The position numbers and the translations under genes were made by a program. Below are positions 47,500 through 56,738 of a stretch of DNA of 64,000 bases, piece by piece (the stretch's first letter is position 1; every line of letters begins with the position of its first letter). This DNA is from Accumulibacter sp. (GTDB lineage: Bacteria; Pseudomonadota; Gammaproteobacteria; Burkholderiales; Rhodocyclaceae): assembly GCF_029255125.1 (NCBI RefSeq), contig NZ_JAPUVR010000101.1, forward strand, positions 1 through 64,000, in the 5' to 3' direction. The notes below the pieces were generated by a model that was not told the origin of the DNA, made no database searches, and saw nothing but the letters and a program-made list of their open reading frames with translations.

Positions 47500-48534
47500 T
47501 CAGCCCGAGCGCTCTTCCTGGATCAGCCAGCGATCGCCCGACTTGACGAAGATGAAGGTCTTGACCACCGAGGATTTTACCGAAGCCGAGCGGTAGTCCT
47601 GCCTGAAACGCGCGATCGCCTTGCCGTCGACAAACGAGACCCGGATGTCGTCGACCTCGATCGTCTCCTTGCCCGACCGACCAAGACGCTGCGTCCGTTC
47701 GGCTTCCCAGGCCTTGCGCGACATGCCCCCAGGCCGGCGAAAGTCGGCCGCGTAGAGTTCGAAGTAGGCCCTGGTATCCTTCTGTGACCAGGCGGCTGCC
47801 CAAGCGAGCAAGGCCTCGCGCACGCTCGCTTCATCGCTTGCCGCCACACCGGTCGGCGGCGCATCCCCGGACGTTTCGCCGGTTACGGGCAAGATCCCGC
47901 TGGCGGGCACCGATCGTGCGGAATCGGCGCCCGCCTGCGCAGCGCCATCACCGTCGCGGCGCACCGCCGGAAGCGATTTGCCCTCGGCTCCCGCCGGAAC
48001 GGCAAGCACGTTGCTGATCGTCGCCAGGCGCGCCTTCGCCTGCTTGCTGCCGGGATTCAACTGCAGTGCTTTCTCATACGATCGGCTAGCGAGCTTGAGG
48101 TAGACGTCGGCGAGATTCTCGTGCGCGGTGGCAAAGCCCGGATGCGCGCGAATCGCCATATCGAGCAAAGCGCGCGCCTTTTCGAATTGCTTCTGCTGCG
48201 CATACAGAACGGCCAGGTTGTTGTAGGGCTCGGGCAGTTCGGGATGCTCCTCGCTCAGCCGGGTATAGGCTGCGATCGCCTCCGCCGGGCGCCCCAGCTC
48301 GCTCAGGATGACGCCTTTCAGGAAAAGCCCCTCTGCATCGCGCGGTGCGCTGCGGATATGCGCGTCCACCCGCTCCATCGCCAACGACCATTGACCCTGC
48401 TTCATCAGGCGCTGCGCTTCGGCCAGGGCGTCGGCCAGCGCGAAAGACGGCAGGCCGACCGTAAGCAGCGCACCGAGGAGCGCCGGGAGAGCCGCCGGCC
48501 ACCGCCCAAACAAGGAGGAAAAGCGCATCGTCAT
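47500..48534 (-). CDS. TPR protein with C-terminal SnoaL/Cds6-like domain
   Basis: This 344-aa protein has a hydrophobic N-terminus (about 12-33) that looks like a signal peptide. Three to four TPR units (about 35-165) follow, then a low-complexity Ala/Gly/Asp linker. A C-terminal domain (about 235-343) has [26 protein letters not shown] and WLIQEE, as in the NTF2/SnoaL-like domain found after L,D-transpeptidase and TPR regions. A periplasmic envelope role is inferred. Start codons at 48534 and 48528 are both possible; neither has a clear ribosome-binding site. Confidence 0.82.
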   Translation of the reverse strand: MTMRFSSLFGRWPAALPALLGALLTVGLPSFALADALAEAQRLMKQGQWSLAMERVDAHIRSAPRDAEGLFLKGVILSELGRPAEAIAAYTRLSEEHPELPEPYNNLAVLYAQQKQFEKARALLDMAIRAHPGFATAHENLADVYLKLASRSYEKALQLNPGSKQAKARLATISNVLAVPAGAEGKSLPAVRRDGDGAAQAGADSARSVPASGILPVTGETSGDAPPTGVAASDEASVREALLAWAAAWSQKDTRAYFELYAADFRRPGGMSRKAWEAERTQRLGRSGKETIEVDDIRVSFVDGKAIARFRQDYRSASVKSSVVKTFIFVKSGDRWLIQEERSG

Positions 48535-48542
48535 GGTATACT
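48534..48542 (+). promoter_or_regulatory. Extended -10 promoter of cysS
   Basis: TGG-TATACT (TG at 48534-48535, hexamer 48537-48542) predicts a start near 48549 and a leader of about 85 nt. It overlaps the start codon region of the divergent TPR gene. Confidence 0.4.
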
Positions 48543-48633
48543 CGACGCCACCTGAGGTCGCCCAAACCGGAGATTCTAACAAGAAGCAGGGCGAATCCAA
48601 AATGCTCTGCGCGCGGTTGCGTGCGCCATCACG

Positions 48634-50019
48634 ATGAGTCCAGGAATGCTGAGAATCTACAACTCGCTGACGAAGGAAAAACAGGACTTTGTACCGCTCG
48701 CAGCGGGCCATGTCCGAATGTACGTCTGCGGTATGACGGTTTACGATTACTGCCACCTGGGCCACGCCCGCGTACTGGTCGTTTTCGACATCGTGCAACG
48801 CTGGTTGCGCACGGCAGGGCTGCACGTGACCTATGTCCGCAATATTACCGACATCGACGACAAGATCATCCAGCGTGCGCAACAGAACGGCGAGAGCATC
48901 GGCGAACTCACCGCACGCTTCATCCGCTGCATGGACGAAGACGCTGCAGCCCTGGGTGTCGAGAAGCCTGACCATGAACCGCGGGCTACCGAGTACATCC
49001 CGCAAATGCTCACGATGATCGAGCGTCTACACGCCAATGGACTCGCCTACCGTGCGGTCGATGGTGACGTCAACTTTTCGGTGCGTCGTTTTCCCGGCTA
49101 CGGCAAGCTTTCCGGCAAGTCGGTCGACGACCTGCGCGCCGGTGAGCGGGTGGAAGTCGACACGGCCAAACATGACCCGCTCGATTTCGTTCTCTGGAAG
49201 CACGCTAGAGAGAACGAACCGACGTGGCCGTCGCCCTGGGGAATGGGCCGCCCCGGCTGGCATATCGAGTGTTCGGCGATGAGCTCCGAACTGCTCGGCA
49301 AGCAGTTCGACATCCACGGCGGCGGCCAGGATCTGCAGTTTCCGCACCACGAAAACGAAATTGCACAGGCCGAGGGAGCGCACGGCTGTCCATTCGTCAA
49401 CTACTGGATGCACAATGGTTTTGTCCGCGTCGACGAAGAAAAGATGTCGAAGTCGCTGGGCAATTTCTTCACCATCCGGGAGATTCTCGAACGCTATGAT
49501 CCGGAAGTGTTGCGCTTCTTCATCCTGCGCGCGCACTACCGCAGCCCGCTGAACTATTCGGATGCGCATCTGGACGACGCCCGGCACGCCCTGACGCGTT
49601 TGTACACGGCGCTGAAGGATGTCGAGGTGGAAGGCACAGCAATCGACTGGCAGACGCCTTATGCGGCTCGCTTTCGTCAGGCGATGGACGACGACTTCAA
49701 CACCCCCGAAGCGTGCGCCGTGCTCTTCGAACTCGCCACGGAGCTCAACCGCAAGCGCGCACCGGCGATCGCCGGGCTGCTGCGTGGTCTGGCCGGCATC
49801 CTCGGTCTGCTCGGGCGCGATCCGGCGGCGTTCCTGCAAGCCGCGCCGGGCCAGGCGGGAGACCTGACAACGGCGCAGATCGAGGCCTTGATCGCCGATC
49901 GGTTGGCCGCCCGCAAGGCGAAAAACTTCGCCGAAGCCGACCGCATCCGCAGCGCGCTGACCAGCGCGGGTGTCGTGCTCGAAGACAGTAGTCAGGGGAC
50001 GACCTGGCGACGAGCCTGA
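48634..50019 (+). CDS. cysS: Cysteinyl-tRNA synthetase CysS
   Basis: CysS charges tRNA-Cys. The class I HIGH-type motif is [12 protein letters not shown], preceded by the zinc Cys in YVCGMTVYD. Further motifs are [12 protein letters not shown], the [18 protein letters not shown] zinc/His block and the KMSKSLGN loop. At 461 aa the length is normal. The Met at 48646 (MLRIYNSL) is the other possible start. Confidence 0.97.
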   Translation: MSPGMLRIYNSLTKEKQDFVPLAAGHVRMYVCGMTVYDYCHLGHARVLVVFDIVQRWLRTAGLHVTYVRNITDIDDKIIQRAQQNGESIGELTARFIRCMDEDAAALGVEKPDHEPRATEYIPQMLTMIERLHANGLAYRAVDGDVNFSVRRFPGYGKLSGKSVDDLRAGERVEVDTAKHDPLDFVLWKHARENEPTWPSPWGMGRPGWHIECSAMSSELLGKQFDIHGGGQDLQFPHHENEIAQAEGAHGCPFVNYWMHNGFVRVDEEKMSKSLGNFFTIREILERYDPEVLRFFILRAHYRSPLNYSDAHLDDARHALTRLYTALKDVEVEGTAIDWQTPYAARFRQAMDDDFNTPEACAVLFELATELNRKRAPAIAGLLRGLAGILGLLGRDPAAFLQAAPGQAGDLTTAQIEALIADRLAARKAKNFAEADRIRSALTSAGVVLEDSSQGTTWRRA

Positions 50020-50084
50020 ACTTGGCTGGCGGGGCAGTCGGCAGCGGGAGCGTGTCGCGCCAGTTCAGTCGCCGGTGCCGGAAA

Positions 50085-51227
50085 TCAGCGCAAGACGCGG
50101 CCGCCGCTGCCGATGACGGTCAGATCGACGAAACGCGAGCCCTGCCGCTCGCTCGCTGAAAAGTTTACGCGGTAACCGCCCAGATCATGATTTTGCATGC
50201 CTTCCAGGCTGGCGATCAGCTTCTCGCGTGTCAGATCGCGGCCCGCCTTGCGCATCGCCTCGACCAGCACACGCGCCATGACGTAGGCCTCGATGCCGAA
50301 ATACGACGGTTTACCCTGTTTGCCGAGTAGCTTCTGGTAATCGCGCACGATCGGCGTCGTGTCGTTCCAGGGATAGGGCATGACCTGCGAGATGCCGATG
50401 CCGCGCGCATTCTCCGCGAGTTCCTGGACGAGAACGTCAGCGCCTACCGGCGACAAGGTCATCAAGGTCGGGCGTTGCCCAGCCTGTTTCATTTCGCGCA
50501 CGAAAGCTGCCGTCGCCTTGTACAGCGTAACCATGACCACCGCCTGTGGATTGGCTTTGCCGATGGTCTGCACGGCCGCTGCGACATCGACCGAGTTACG
50601 TTCGACGCTCGCCACCGCCGAAGGCGTCTGGCCATGCTTCTTCAGCGCGGCGACGACGCCCTCGAGGCCCGATTTGCCAAAACCGTCGTTCTGATAAAAC
50701 ACGGCAATGTTGCTGAAGCCGAGCGAAATCAACTGGTTGACGATCGCCTCGGTTTCGTTGGCATAGCTCGCGCGCACGTTGAACAGGTAGCGATTGTTCG
50801 GATTTTCGCGCGGTGACTGGCGCAGCGAATCAGCCCCGGAAATCGTCCCGACGAGCGGCACGCGAGCCAACCCGAAGACATCGTTCATCGCCGCGGTCGT
50901 CGGACTCGATCCGTAGTAGGCCAGCAGGGCAAAGACCTTTTCGTTGCTGATCAGCGTCTTGGTATTGGCAACCGTGCGCTCGGTCTCGTACCCGTCGTCC
51001 AAGGCGCGCAATTCGAGACGTCGCCCGTGCACGCCGCCAGTGTCGTTGACCTGCCGGAAATAGGCCGTGATCACCGACTTCATGTCCAGCCCGTAGACCC
51101 CGCTCGGGCCGGAAAAGGGCGCCGACATGCCGATCAGCACGCTGTGCTCACCGACGCCAATTTCGCCGGCAACGGCGACGCCCATCCAGGTCAACAGCCC
51201 CAGCAGCAACGCCTTGGCCAGTCTCAT
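50085..51227 (-). CDS. Branched-chain-amino-acid-type ABC substrate-binding protein
   Basis: This periplasmic binding protein of 380 aa belongs to the LivK/Peripla_BP_6 group. A signal peptide (about 1-21) is followed by LIGMSAPFSGPSGVYGLDMKSVITAYFRQVNDTGGVHGRRLEL (in outline), ALLAYYGSSPTTAAM and VFYQNDGFGKSGLEGVVAALK. GGGGAGAGAGG precedes the ATG at 51227. No permease or ATPase of this class is nearby, so it is an orphan; some such proteins serve receptors rather than transporters. It follows dnaJ on the same strand. Confidence 0.92.
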   Translation of the reverse strand: MRLAKALLLGLLTWMGVAVAGEIGVGEHSVLIGMSAPFSGPSGVYGLDMKSVITAYFRQVNDTGGVHGRRLELRALDDGYETERTVANTKTLISNEKVFALLAYYGSSPTTAAMNDVFGLARVPLVGTISGADSLRQSPRENPNNRYLFNVRASYANETEAIVNQLISLGFSNIAVFYQNDGFGKSGLEGVVAALKKHGQTPSAVASVERNSVDVAAAVQTIGKANPQAVVMVTLYKATAAFVREMKQAGQRPTLMTLSPVGADVLVQELAENARGIGISQVMPYPWNDTTPIVRDYQKLLGKQGKPSYFGIEAYVMARVLVEAMRKAGRDLTREKLIASLEGMQNHDLGGYRVNFSASERQGSRFVDLTVIGSGGRVLR

Positions 51228-51363
51228 CGCCTCTCTCCCCCGTAGGTCCAGGCTGGGCTCGTGCAACGAGCGCCTCTCCTCGCAGGATGGGGCCAAAAAC
51301 TGACAGATCGCTTACAAGGTGCCGCCCGTCCGGGCGCCCTGGCGTCTCCCGGCTAGCCGCCTG

Positions 51364-52482
51364 TCAGTTTGCGGCAAAGAACTCGCGTACGCGGTCCATC
51401 CACGACTTGGCGCGCGGGTTGTGCTGCGCCGAGTTCTCGCGGCTCGAGTCTTCCAGTTCGCGCAGCAGTTCCTTTTGCCGCTCAGTCAGGTGCACCGGCG
51501 TTTCGACGACGACATGGCAGAACAGATCGCCGTACCCGTGGCTGCGCACGCCCTTGATTCCCTTTCCACGCAAACGGAAGGTCTTGCCCGACTGCGTCTC
51601 CGGCGGAACGCGGATCTTGGCCGCCCCGTCGAGCGTTGGAATGTCGATCTCGCCGCCCAGCGCAGCCGTGGTGAAACTGATCGGCATCTCGCAGTGGAGG
51701 TTGTTCTGCTCGCGCTGGAACACCGTGTGTGGTTTCAGGTGAATCTGCACGTAGAGGTCACCGGCCGGCCCCCCGTTGATGCCGTGCTCGCCTTCACCCG
51801 ACAGGCGGATGCGATCGCCCTCGTCGACCCCGGCCGGGATCTTCACCGCCAGTGTCTTGTGCTGCTTGACGCGCCCGGCGCCGTGACATGAGGTACACGG
51901 ATCGGCAATGAAGCGCCCGGTGCCGTGGCATTTCGGGCACGTCTGCTGGATCGAGAAGAATCCCTGCTGCAAGCGGACCTGACCGCTGCCCTGGCAAGTC
52001 GGACAGGTTTTGGGCTGCGTCCCGGGTTTCGCACCGCTCCCGCGACAGGTGTCGCAGACTTCCATGGTTGGAATGCGGATCTTGGTTTCCGTCCCGAAAG
52101 CGGCTTGTTCGAGGGTGATTTCGAGGTTGTAGCGCAGATCCGCGCCACGATAGATGTTCGAGCGTCCGCCCCGGCCGCCACCGAAGATCTCGTCGAAAAT
52201 GCCGCCGAAGGCGTCGCTGAAGCCACCTGGCCCACCACCCCCCATGCCCGCCTGCGGATCGACGCCGGCGTGACCATACTGATCGTAGGCCGCCCGCTTT
52301 TGTCCATCGGTGAGGATTTCGTAGGCTTCCTTGACTTCCTTGAAGTGCTCTTCCGCCTTCGGATTGTCCGGATTACGGTCGGGATGGTACTTCATAGCCA
52401 GCTTGCGATAGGCCTTCTTGATTTCTTCGTCAGATGCGTCGCGATTGACGCCCAGAATGTCGTAAAAGTCGCGTTTAGCCAT
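51364..52482 (-). CDS. dnaJ: Co-chaperone DnaJ
   Basis: This Hsp40 of 372 aa has the J domain with the HPD motif in [12 protein letters not shown], a Gly/Phe-rich region (about 75-110), four CxxCxGxG zinc motifs (about 137-205) and the C-terminal substrate-binding domains. It stimulates DnaK ATPase. It is separated from dnaK by two hairpins. Confidence 0.98.
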   Translation of the reverse strand: MAKRDFYDILGVNRDASDEEIKKAYRKLAMKYHPDRNPDNPKAEEHFKEVKEAYEILTDGQKRAAYDQYGHAGVDPQAGMGGGGPGGFSDAFGGIFDEIFGGGRGGRSNIYRGADLRYNLEITLEQAAFGTETKIRIPTMEVCDTCRGSGAKPGTQPKTCPTCQGSGQVRLQQGFFSIQQTCPKCHGTGRFIADPCTSCHGAGRVKQHKTLAVKIPAGVDEGDRIRLSGEGEHGINGGPAGDLYVQIHLKPHTVFQREQNNLHCEMPISFTTAALGGEIDIPTLDGAAKIRVPPETQSGKTFRLRGKGIKGVRSHGYGDLFCHVVVETPVHLTERQKELLRELEDSSRENSAQHNPRAKSWMDRVREFFAAN

Positions 52483-52508
52483 TGGTTCTCGAACACTCGA
52501 TGGGACGA

Positions 52509-52538
52509 AGGGGAGGCGCGATTATACGCGCCTCCCCT
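52509..52538 (-). repeat. 12-bp perfect hairpin between dnaK and dnaJ
   Basis: AGGGGAGGCGCG (52509-52520) and CGCGCCTCCCCT (52527-52538) pair around a 6-nt loop that reads TATAAT on the coding (minus) strand. A second stem, CGGGCA/TGCCCG at 52541-52558, lies next to the dnaK stop. No long U tract follows. It probably protects dnaK mRNA or lowers dnaJ expression. Confidence 0.85.
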
Positions 52539-52560
52539 GGCGGGCAGTTGCTTGCCCGGC

Positions 52561-54489
52561 TTACTTCTTGTCTTTGACTTCGGTGAATTCCGCGTCGACG
52601 ACATCGCTGTCGTCTTTCTTGGCTTCACTGCCGGCCGTCTGGTGGGCATCGCCGCCACCCGCCTGCGCCTGTTGCTTGGCGTACATCTTCTCGCCCAGCT
52701 TCTGCGCCGCGCTGCCAAGCGCCTCGCTCTTGGCCCGAATGTCGTCGATCTCGTTGCCGCGAATCGCGTCCTCGGCTGCCTTCATCGCCTTGTCTATGCT
52801 CGCCTTCTCGTCGTCCGACAGTTCCTTGCCGTACTCCGCGAGCGACTTCTTGACCGTGTGGATCATCGCATCGCACTGATTGCGCGCCTCGGCCAACTCA
52901 TGCGCCTTGCGGTCTTCTTCAGCGTGTAGCTCGGCGTCACGCACCATGCGCTGCACTTCCTCCTCGTTGAGCCCGGACGAAGCCTGAATCTTGATCTTGT
53001 TCTCGCGACCAGTCGCCTTGTCCTTGGCCGACACGTGCAGAATCCCGTTGGCGTCGATGTCGAAGGTCACCTCGATCTGCGGCATGCCGCGCGGGGCTGG
53101 CGGGATGTCGGTCAGGTTGAACTGGCCGAGGCTCTTGTTGCCGGCCGCCATTTCACGTTCGCCCTGCAAGACGTGAATCGTCACCGCCGACTGGTTGTCG
53201 TCGGCGGTCGAGAAGACCTGCTGCGCTTTCGTCGGAATCGTCGTGTTCTTCTTGATCAGCTTGGTCATCACGCCGCCCAGCGTCTCGATGCCCAGCGACA
53301 GCGGCGTGACGTCAAGCAGCAGAACGTCCTTGACTTCGCCGTGCAGAACGCCGCCCTGAATTGCCGCGCCGACGGCGACCGCTTCGTCCGGGTTGACGTC
53401 ACGTCGCGGCTCGCGGCCGAAGAACTCCTTGACCATCTCCTGTACTTTCGGCATACGGCTTTGGCCGCCAACCAGAATCACGTCGTTGATGTCGCCGATC
53501 TTGCAGCCAGCGTCCTTGAGGGCGATCCGGCAGGGTTCGATCGTGCGTTCGATCAGCTCGTCGACCAGTGATTCGAACTTGGCGCGCGTGATCTTTTGCG
53601 TCAGGTGCTTCGGGCCCGAACTGTCGGCCGTGATGTAGGGCAGATTGATCTCGGTCTGCTGGCCCGAGGAAAGCTCGATCTTCGCTTTCTCCGCCGCATC
53701 CTTCAGGCGCTGCAGGGCAAGAACGTCGTTCTTCAGGTTGACCCCGGACTCCTTCTTGAACTGCTCGATGATGTAGTCGATCAAGCGCTGATCAAAATCC
53801 TCGCCGCCGAGGAAGGTGTCGCCATTCGTCGACAGGACTTCGAACTGGTGCTCGCCGTCGACTTCAGCAATCTCGATGATCGAGATGTCGAAGGTCCCAC
53901 CGCCCAGGTCGTAGACCGCGATCTTCTTGTCACCCTGCTTCTTGTCCATGCCGAAGGCAAGCGCCGCGGCAGTCGGCTCGTTGATGATCCGCTTTACTTC
54001 CAGGCCGGCAATCCGGCCTGCGTCCTTGGTCGCTTGCCGCTGGCTGTCGTTGAAGTAGGCCGGGACGGTGATCACCGCCTCGCTGACTTCCTCGCCCAGG
54101 TAGTCCTCGGCCGTCTTCTTCATCTTGCGCAGGACTTCCGCCGAGACCTGCGGCGGCGCGATCTTCTTGCCGCGCACTTCGACCCAGGCATCACCGTTGT
54201 CGGCGCGCAGGATCTTGAACGGCATCAAGGAAATGTCCTTCTGGACTTCCTTTTCCTCGAAGCGTCGGCCGATCAGGCGCTTGACCGCGTACAGCGTGTT
54301 CTTCGGATTGGTCACCGCCTGCCGCTTGGCCGGCGCGCCGCAGAGAATCTCGCCATCGTCGGCGTAGGCAACGATCGAGGGGGTCGTGCGTGCGCCCTCG
54401 GAATTCTCGATGACCTTCGGCTTGCCGTTTTCCATGACGGCGACGCACGAGTTGGTCGTTCCCAGATCAATGCCAATGATCTTGCCCAT
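52561..54489 (-). CDS. dnaK: Chaperone DnaK (Hsp70)
   Basis: This Hsp70 of 642 aa has all hallmarks: [13 protein letters not shown] at the N-terminus, the phosphate and adenosine loops, [16 protein letters not shown], the linker region [15 protein letters not shown] and the C-terminal [10 protein letters not shown]-like tail (here [14 protein letters not shown]). It has its own heat-shock promoter at the end of grpE. Confidence 0.99.
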   Translation of the reverse strand: MGKIIGIDLGTTNSCVAVMENGKPKVIENSEGARTTPSIVAYADDGEILCGAPAKRQAVTNPKNTLYAVKRLIGRRFEEKEVQKDISLMPFKILRADNGDAWVEVRGKKIAPPQVSAEVLRKMKKTAEDYLGEEVSEAVITVPAYFNDSQRQATKDAGRIAGLEVKRIINEPTAAALAFGMDKKQGDKKIAVYDLGGGTFDISIIEIAEVDGEHQFEVLSTNGDTFLGGEDFDQRLIDYIIEQFKKESGVNLKNDVLALQRLKDAAEKAKIELSSGQQTEINLPYITADSSGPKHLTQKITRAKFESLVDELIERTIEPCRIALKDAGCKIGDINDVILVGGQSRMPKVQEMVKEFFGREPRRDVNPDEAVAVGAAIQGGVLHGEVKDVLLLDVTPLSLGIETLGGVMTKLIKKNTTIPTKAQQVFSTADDNQSAVTIHVLQGEREMAAGNKSLGQFNLTDIPPAPRGMPQIEVTFDIDANGILHVSAKDKATGRENKIKIQASSGLNEEEVQRMVRDAELHAEEDRKAHELAEARNQCDAMIHTVKKSLAEYGKELSDDEKASIDKAMKAAEDAIRGNEIDDIRAKSEALGSAAQKLGEKMYAKQQAQAGGGDAHQTAGSEAKKDDSDVVDAEFTEVKDKK

Positions 54490-54565
54490 GTCTGAATCCT
54501 TTCCTGTTTCGGTAAATTTGTGGCGACATTCCTATGCTTGTCGCGAATGTCGGAAGACGCTGCCT

Positions 54566-54593
54566 AGATGGGGACTACGACAGGGCTTTCAAG
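54566..54593 (-). promoter_or_regulatory. Sigma32 heat-shock promoter of dnaK
   Basis: On the minus strand CTTGAAA-N13-CCCCATCT matches the sigma32 consensus exactly (-35 at 54593-54587, -10 at 54573-54566). The grpE TGA stop lies inside the -35 element. Transcription would begin about 70 bp upstream of the dnaK ATG. Confidence 0.9.
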
Positions 54594-55149
54594 TCGCCGC
54601 CTTGGCAACGATGACGAGCGCCGGGCGCAGGACGCGGTCGGCCAGCAGGTAGCCTTTCTGCAGGACGGTCACCACGGTGTTCGCTTCCTCGGCCGATTCG
54701 ACGACGCTGATCGCCTGATGGCGATGCGGGTCGAACTTCGCGCCGAGCGGATTGATTTCGCTGAGGGCAGATTTCTCAAAAGCAGCGATCAGTTGCTTCA
54801 ACGTCAGTTCGGTCCCCGCGCGCAGGCTCTCGGCACTCGCTGCATCGCTGGCCAGCGCTGCCTCGAGGCTGTCCTTGACCGGCAGGAGATCCTTGGCAAA
54901 GCGCTCGGCCGCGAATTTGGCCGCCTTGGCGATGTCTTCCTGCGCGCGACGGCGTATGTTCTCGGTCTCGGCCTTGGCCCGCAACCAGGAATCATAGTGC
55001 TCGGCGGCCTTCGCTTCGGCCTGCCTGAGCGCCTCCTCGAGGGCATGCGAAGGGTCTGCGGGTGCCTCTTCAACGGGGGCGGCAGCAGCCGCCTCGGACT
55101 CCGTAACGGCGACGGGAATCTCGTCGATTGTCTTGTCGTTCACATCCAT
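54589..55149 (-). CDS. grpE: Nucleotide exchange factor GrpE
   Basis: GrpE releases ADP from DnaK. This 186-aa protein has an acidic, disordered N-terminus, a long helix with [18 protein letters not shown]-type pattern (here [25 protein letters not shown]) and a C-terminal beta part with [16 protein letters not shown] and [19 protein letters not shown]. It is the first gene of the grpE-dnaK-dnaJ cluster. Confidence 0.98.
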   Translation of the reverse strand: MDVNDKTIDEIPVAVTESEAAAAAPVEEAPADPSHALEEALRQAEAKAAEHYDSWLRAKAETENIRRRAQEDIAKAAKFAAERFAKDLLPVKDSLEAALASDAASAESLRAGTELTLKQLIAAFEKSALSEINPLGAKFDPHRHQAISVVESAEEANTVVTVLQKGYLLADRVLRPALVIVAKAAT

Positions 55150-55178
55150 GGTTGTCGGTCTCCGGGAAAACGCTCGGC

Positions 55179-55206
55179 ATATGGGGACGAGTTACCGGAT
55201 TTCAAG
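55179..55206 (-). promoter_or_regulatory. Sigma32 heat-shock promoter of grpE
   Basis: On the minus strand CTTGAAA-N13-CCCCATAT (-35 at 55206-55200, -10 at 55186-55179) matches the sigma32 consensus exactly. Transcription would begin roughly 25 bp before the grpE ATG. No CIRCE element is seen here. Confidence 0.9.
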
Positions 55207-55326
55207 GCTTTCTCGCGCGCGCAGTCAGCCCATCGGGGCGGCCATTTCAAGCATAATCTCGTCCGCGGAGAAGCGCGGCGCATCGTGGTGGCGGTTTTGA
55301 TCCTTGTCGGGTGAGCATAGGAAGGC

Positions 55327-56676
55327 ATGGCGGAGAAAATTGGCAAGTACGAGATCGTTCGCTTCCTGGGCAAAGGAGCGACAGCCAACGTCTATCTGGC
55401 GCGCGACCCATCGGCCGCACGCGAGGTGGCAATCAAGTTGATCCGTTTCGGTGAGGACAGCGCGGCCATGTCGAGGCGCCTGCGCAAGATCTTCCAGACC
55501 GAAGACGCAATTGGTCGGCGCCTGGAGCATCCCAACATCGTTCGCGTCTACGATGCGGTCGTCGAGGCCGACCAGGCCTACCTGGTCATGGAATTCGTCG
55601 AAGGTACGGCGCTCGACAAGTTCTGCGCGATCAATCGTCTGTTGCCTTTGCACCGGGTGATCGGCATCGTCTTCAAGTGCTGTCTGGCGCTCGACCACGC
55701 TTTTCGCAAGGGAATCGTTCACCGCGACATCAAGCCAGCCAACATCCTGATCGACGGCGCCGACAATCCCAAGATCACCGACTTCGGCCTCGGTCTCAAC
55801 CTGCTGAAAGACATGGGAAAGGATTCGACCTTCGTGATGGGCGTGGGATCGCCGGCCTACATGTCACCGGAGCAGGTGAAGAACTACCCGCTGAACCAGA
55901 AGACCGACCTTTACTCGCTCGGCGTCGTTCTCTTCCAATTGCTCACTGGGCGCCTGCCGTATCGCGCAAACAATCCGGCCACGCTGGTCTACAAGATCAT
56001 CAACATGGACTCGCCGTCGGTCTGCGCGCTCAACCCCAATCTGCCGGCAGGACTCGATCCGATCATCAAGAAAGCGCTCGAGAAGGACCTTTACAACCGC
56101 TATCGCAATGGTGCGGATTTTGCCAAGGACCTTTCCGCGGTGCGCTATCAGATCATGGAGGACGATCAGACGCAGCAGGATGAGGCGCGCTTCCTGCGCC
56201 TGCGCAATCTGGAATTCTTCAGCGAATTCGAGGATATCGAACTCTGGGAGGTTCTGCGCATCAGCGTCTGGCGGGAAATCTCGGAGAAGGTGACGCTGAT
56301 TCGCGAGGGCGACAGCCATCGCAAGTTCGGCATCATCGTAGACGGCTTCGTCGAGGTATCATCAAGCGGGCGCGTCATCTGCCGCCTCGGGCCGGGCGAG
56401 GTGATTGGCGAAATGGCCTTTCTCCATCCGAACGACAGCAAGCGACACGCCACCGTCGTCACGCTGGAATCGACCCAGTTCCTCGAAATCAACAGCTCGG
56501 CGCTCGAACTGAGTTCCGACGAAGTGCGCGAACGCTTCAACAAGGTCTTGCTGAGCAAGTTGCTCGGGCGCCTGCGCGAGGCCAACAAGGTGCTCGCCAA
56601 GCTCGGTCAGACGGCGGTCCAGGGTAGTTCGGCGATTTCCGGAATCGGCTTGAGCCCACCGCTGGAATTGCTCTAA
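55327..56676 (+). CDS. Ser/Thr protein kinase fused to a cNMP-binding domain
   Basis: This is a soluble 449-aa protein. The N-terminal Hanks-type kinase (about 8-270) has the Gly-rich loop LGKGATANVY, Lys37, the catalytic HRDIKPANI (Asp134), DFG (152-154) and the APE-like SPE segment, so it should be active. A C-terminal cyclic-nucleotide-binding domain (about 295-415) follows. Its phosphate-binding cassette GEVIGEMAFLHPNDSKRHATVV keeps the Glu (362) and Arg (373) that bind the cyclic phosphate and ribose. There is no TM or PASTA domain. It is divergent from grpE. Activation by cAMP is a plausible inference, as the window also encodes an adenylate cyclase. Confidence 0.93.
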   Translation: MAEKIGKYEIVRFLGKGATANVYLARDPSAAREVAIKLIRFGEDSAAMSRRLRKIFQTEDAIGRRLEHPNIVRVYDAVVEADQAYLVMEFVEGTALDKFCAINRLLPLHRVIGIVFKCCLALDHAFRKGIVHRDIKPANILIDGADNPKITDFGLGLNLLKDMGKDSTFVMGVGSPAYMSPEQVKNYPLNQKTDLYSLGVVLFQLLTGRLPYRANNPATLVYKIINMDSPSVCALNPNLPAGLDPIIKKALEKDLYNRYRNGADFAKDLSAVRYQIMEDDQTQQDEARFLRLRNLEFFSEFEDIELWEVLRISVWREISEKVTLIREGDSHRKFGIIVDGFVEVSSSGRVICRLGPGEVIGEMAFLHPNDSKRHATVVTLESTQFLEINSSALELSSDEVRERFNKVLLSKLLGRLREANKVLAKLGQTAVQGSSAISGIGLSPPLELL

Positions 56677-56696
56677 GCGGCGCGCCGACGCGCCGC
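56677..56696. repeat. 8-bp GC hairpin after the kinase gene
   Basis: GCGGCGCG-CCGA-CGCGCCGC starts directly after the TAA stop, in the gap between two convergent genes. No T tract follows. Confidence 0.45.
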
Positions 56697-56738
56697 TCAA
56701 GCCTCTTGTCAGCCGGGTGGCCGCCGCACGCCAGCGGC

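Noticed and set aside
53596-54495. Open frame of 299 codons antisense to dnaK
   Set aside because: Antisense shadow of dnaK, a pattern seen in many genomes; no support for expression.
55245-55251. Second sigma32 -35 box (CTTGAAA, minus strand) upstream of grpE
   Set aside because: No CCCCAT-type -10 lies at 13-15 bp spacing, unlike the full promoter at 55179-55206.
55150-55326. CIRCE element (HrcA operator) near grpE
   Set aside because: Looked for TTAGCACTC-N9-GAGTGCTAA before grpE and dnaK on both strands; only sigma32 promoters are present.
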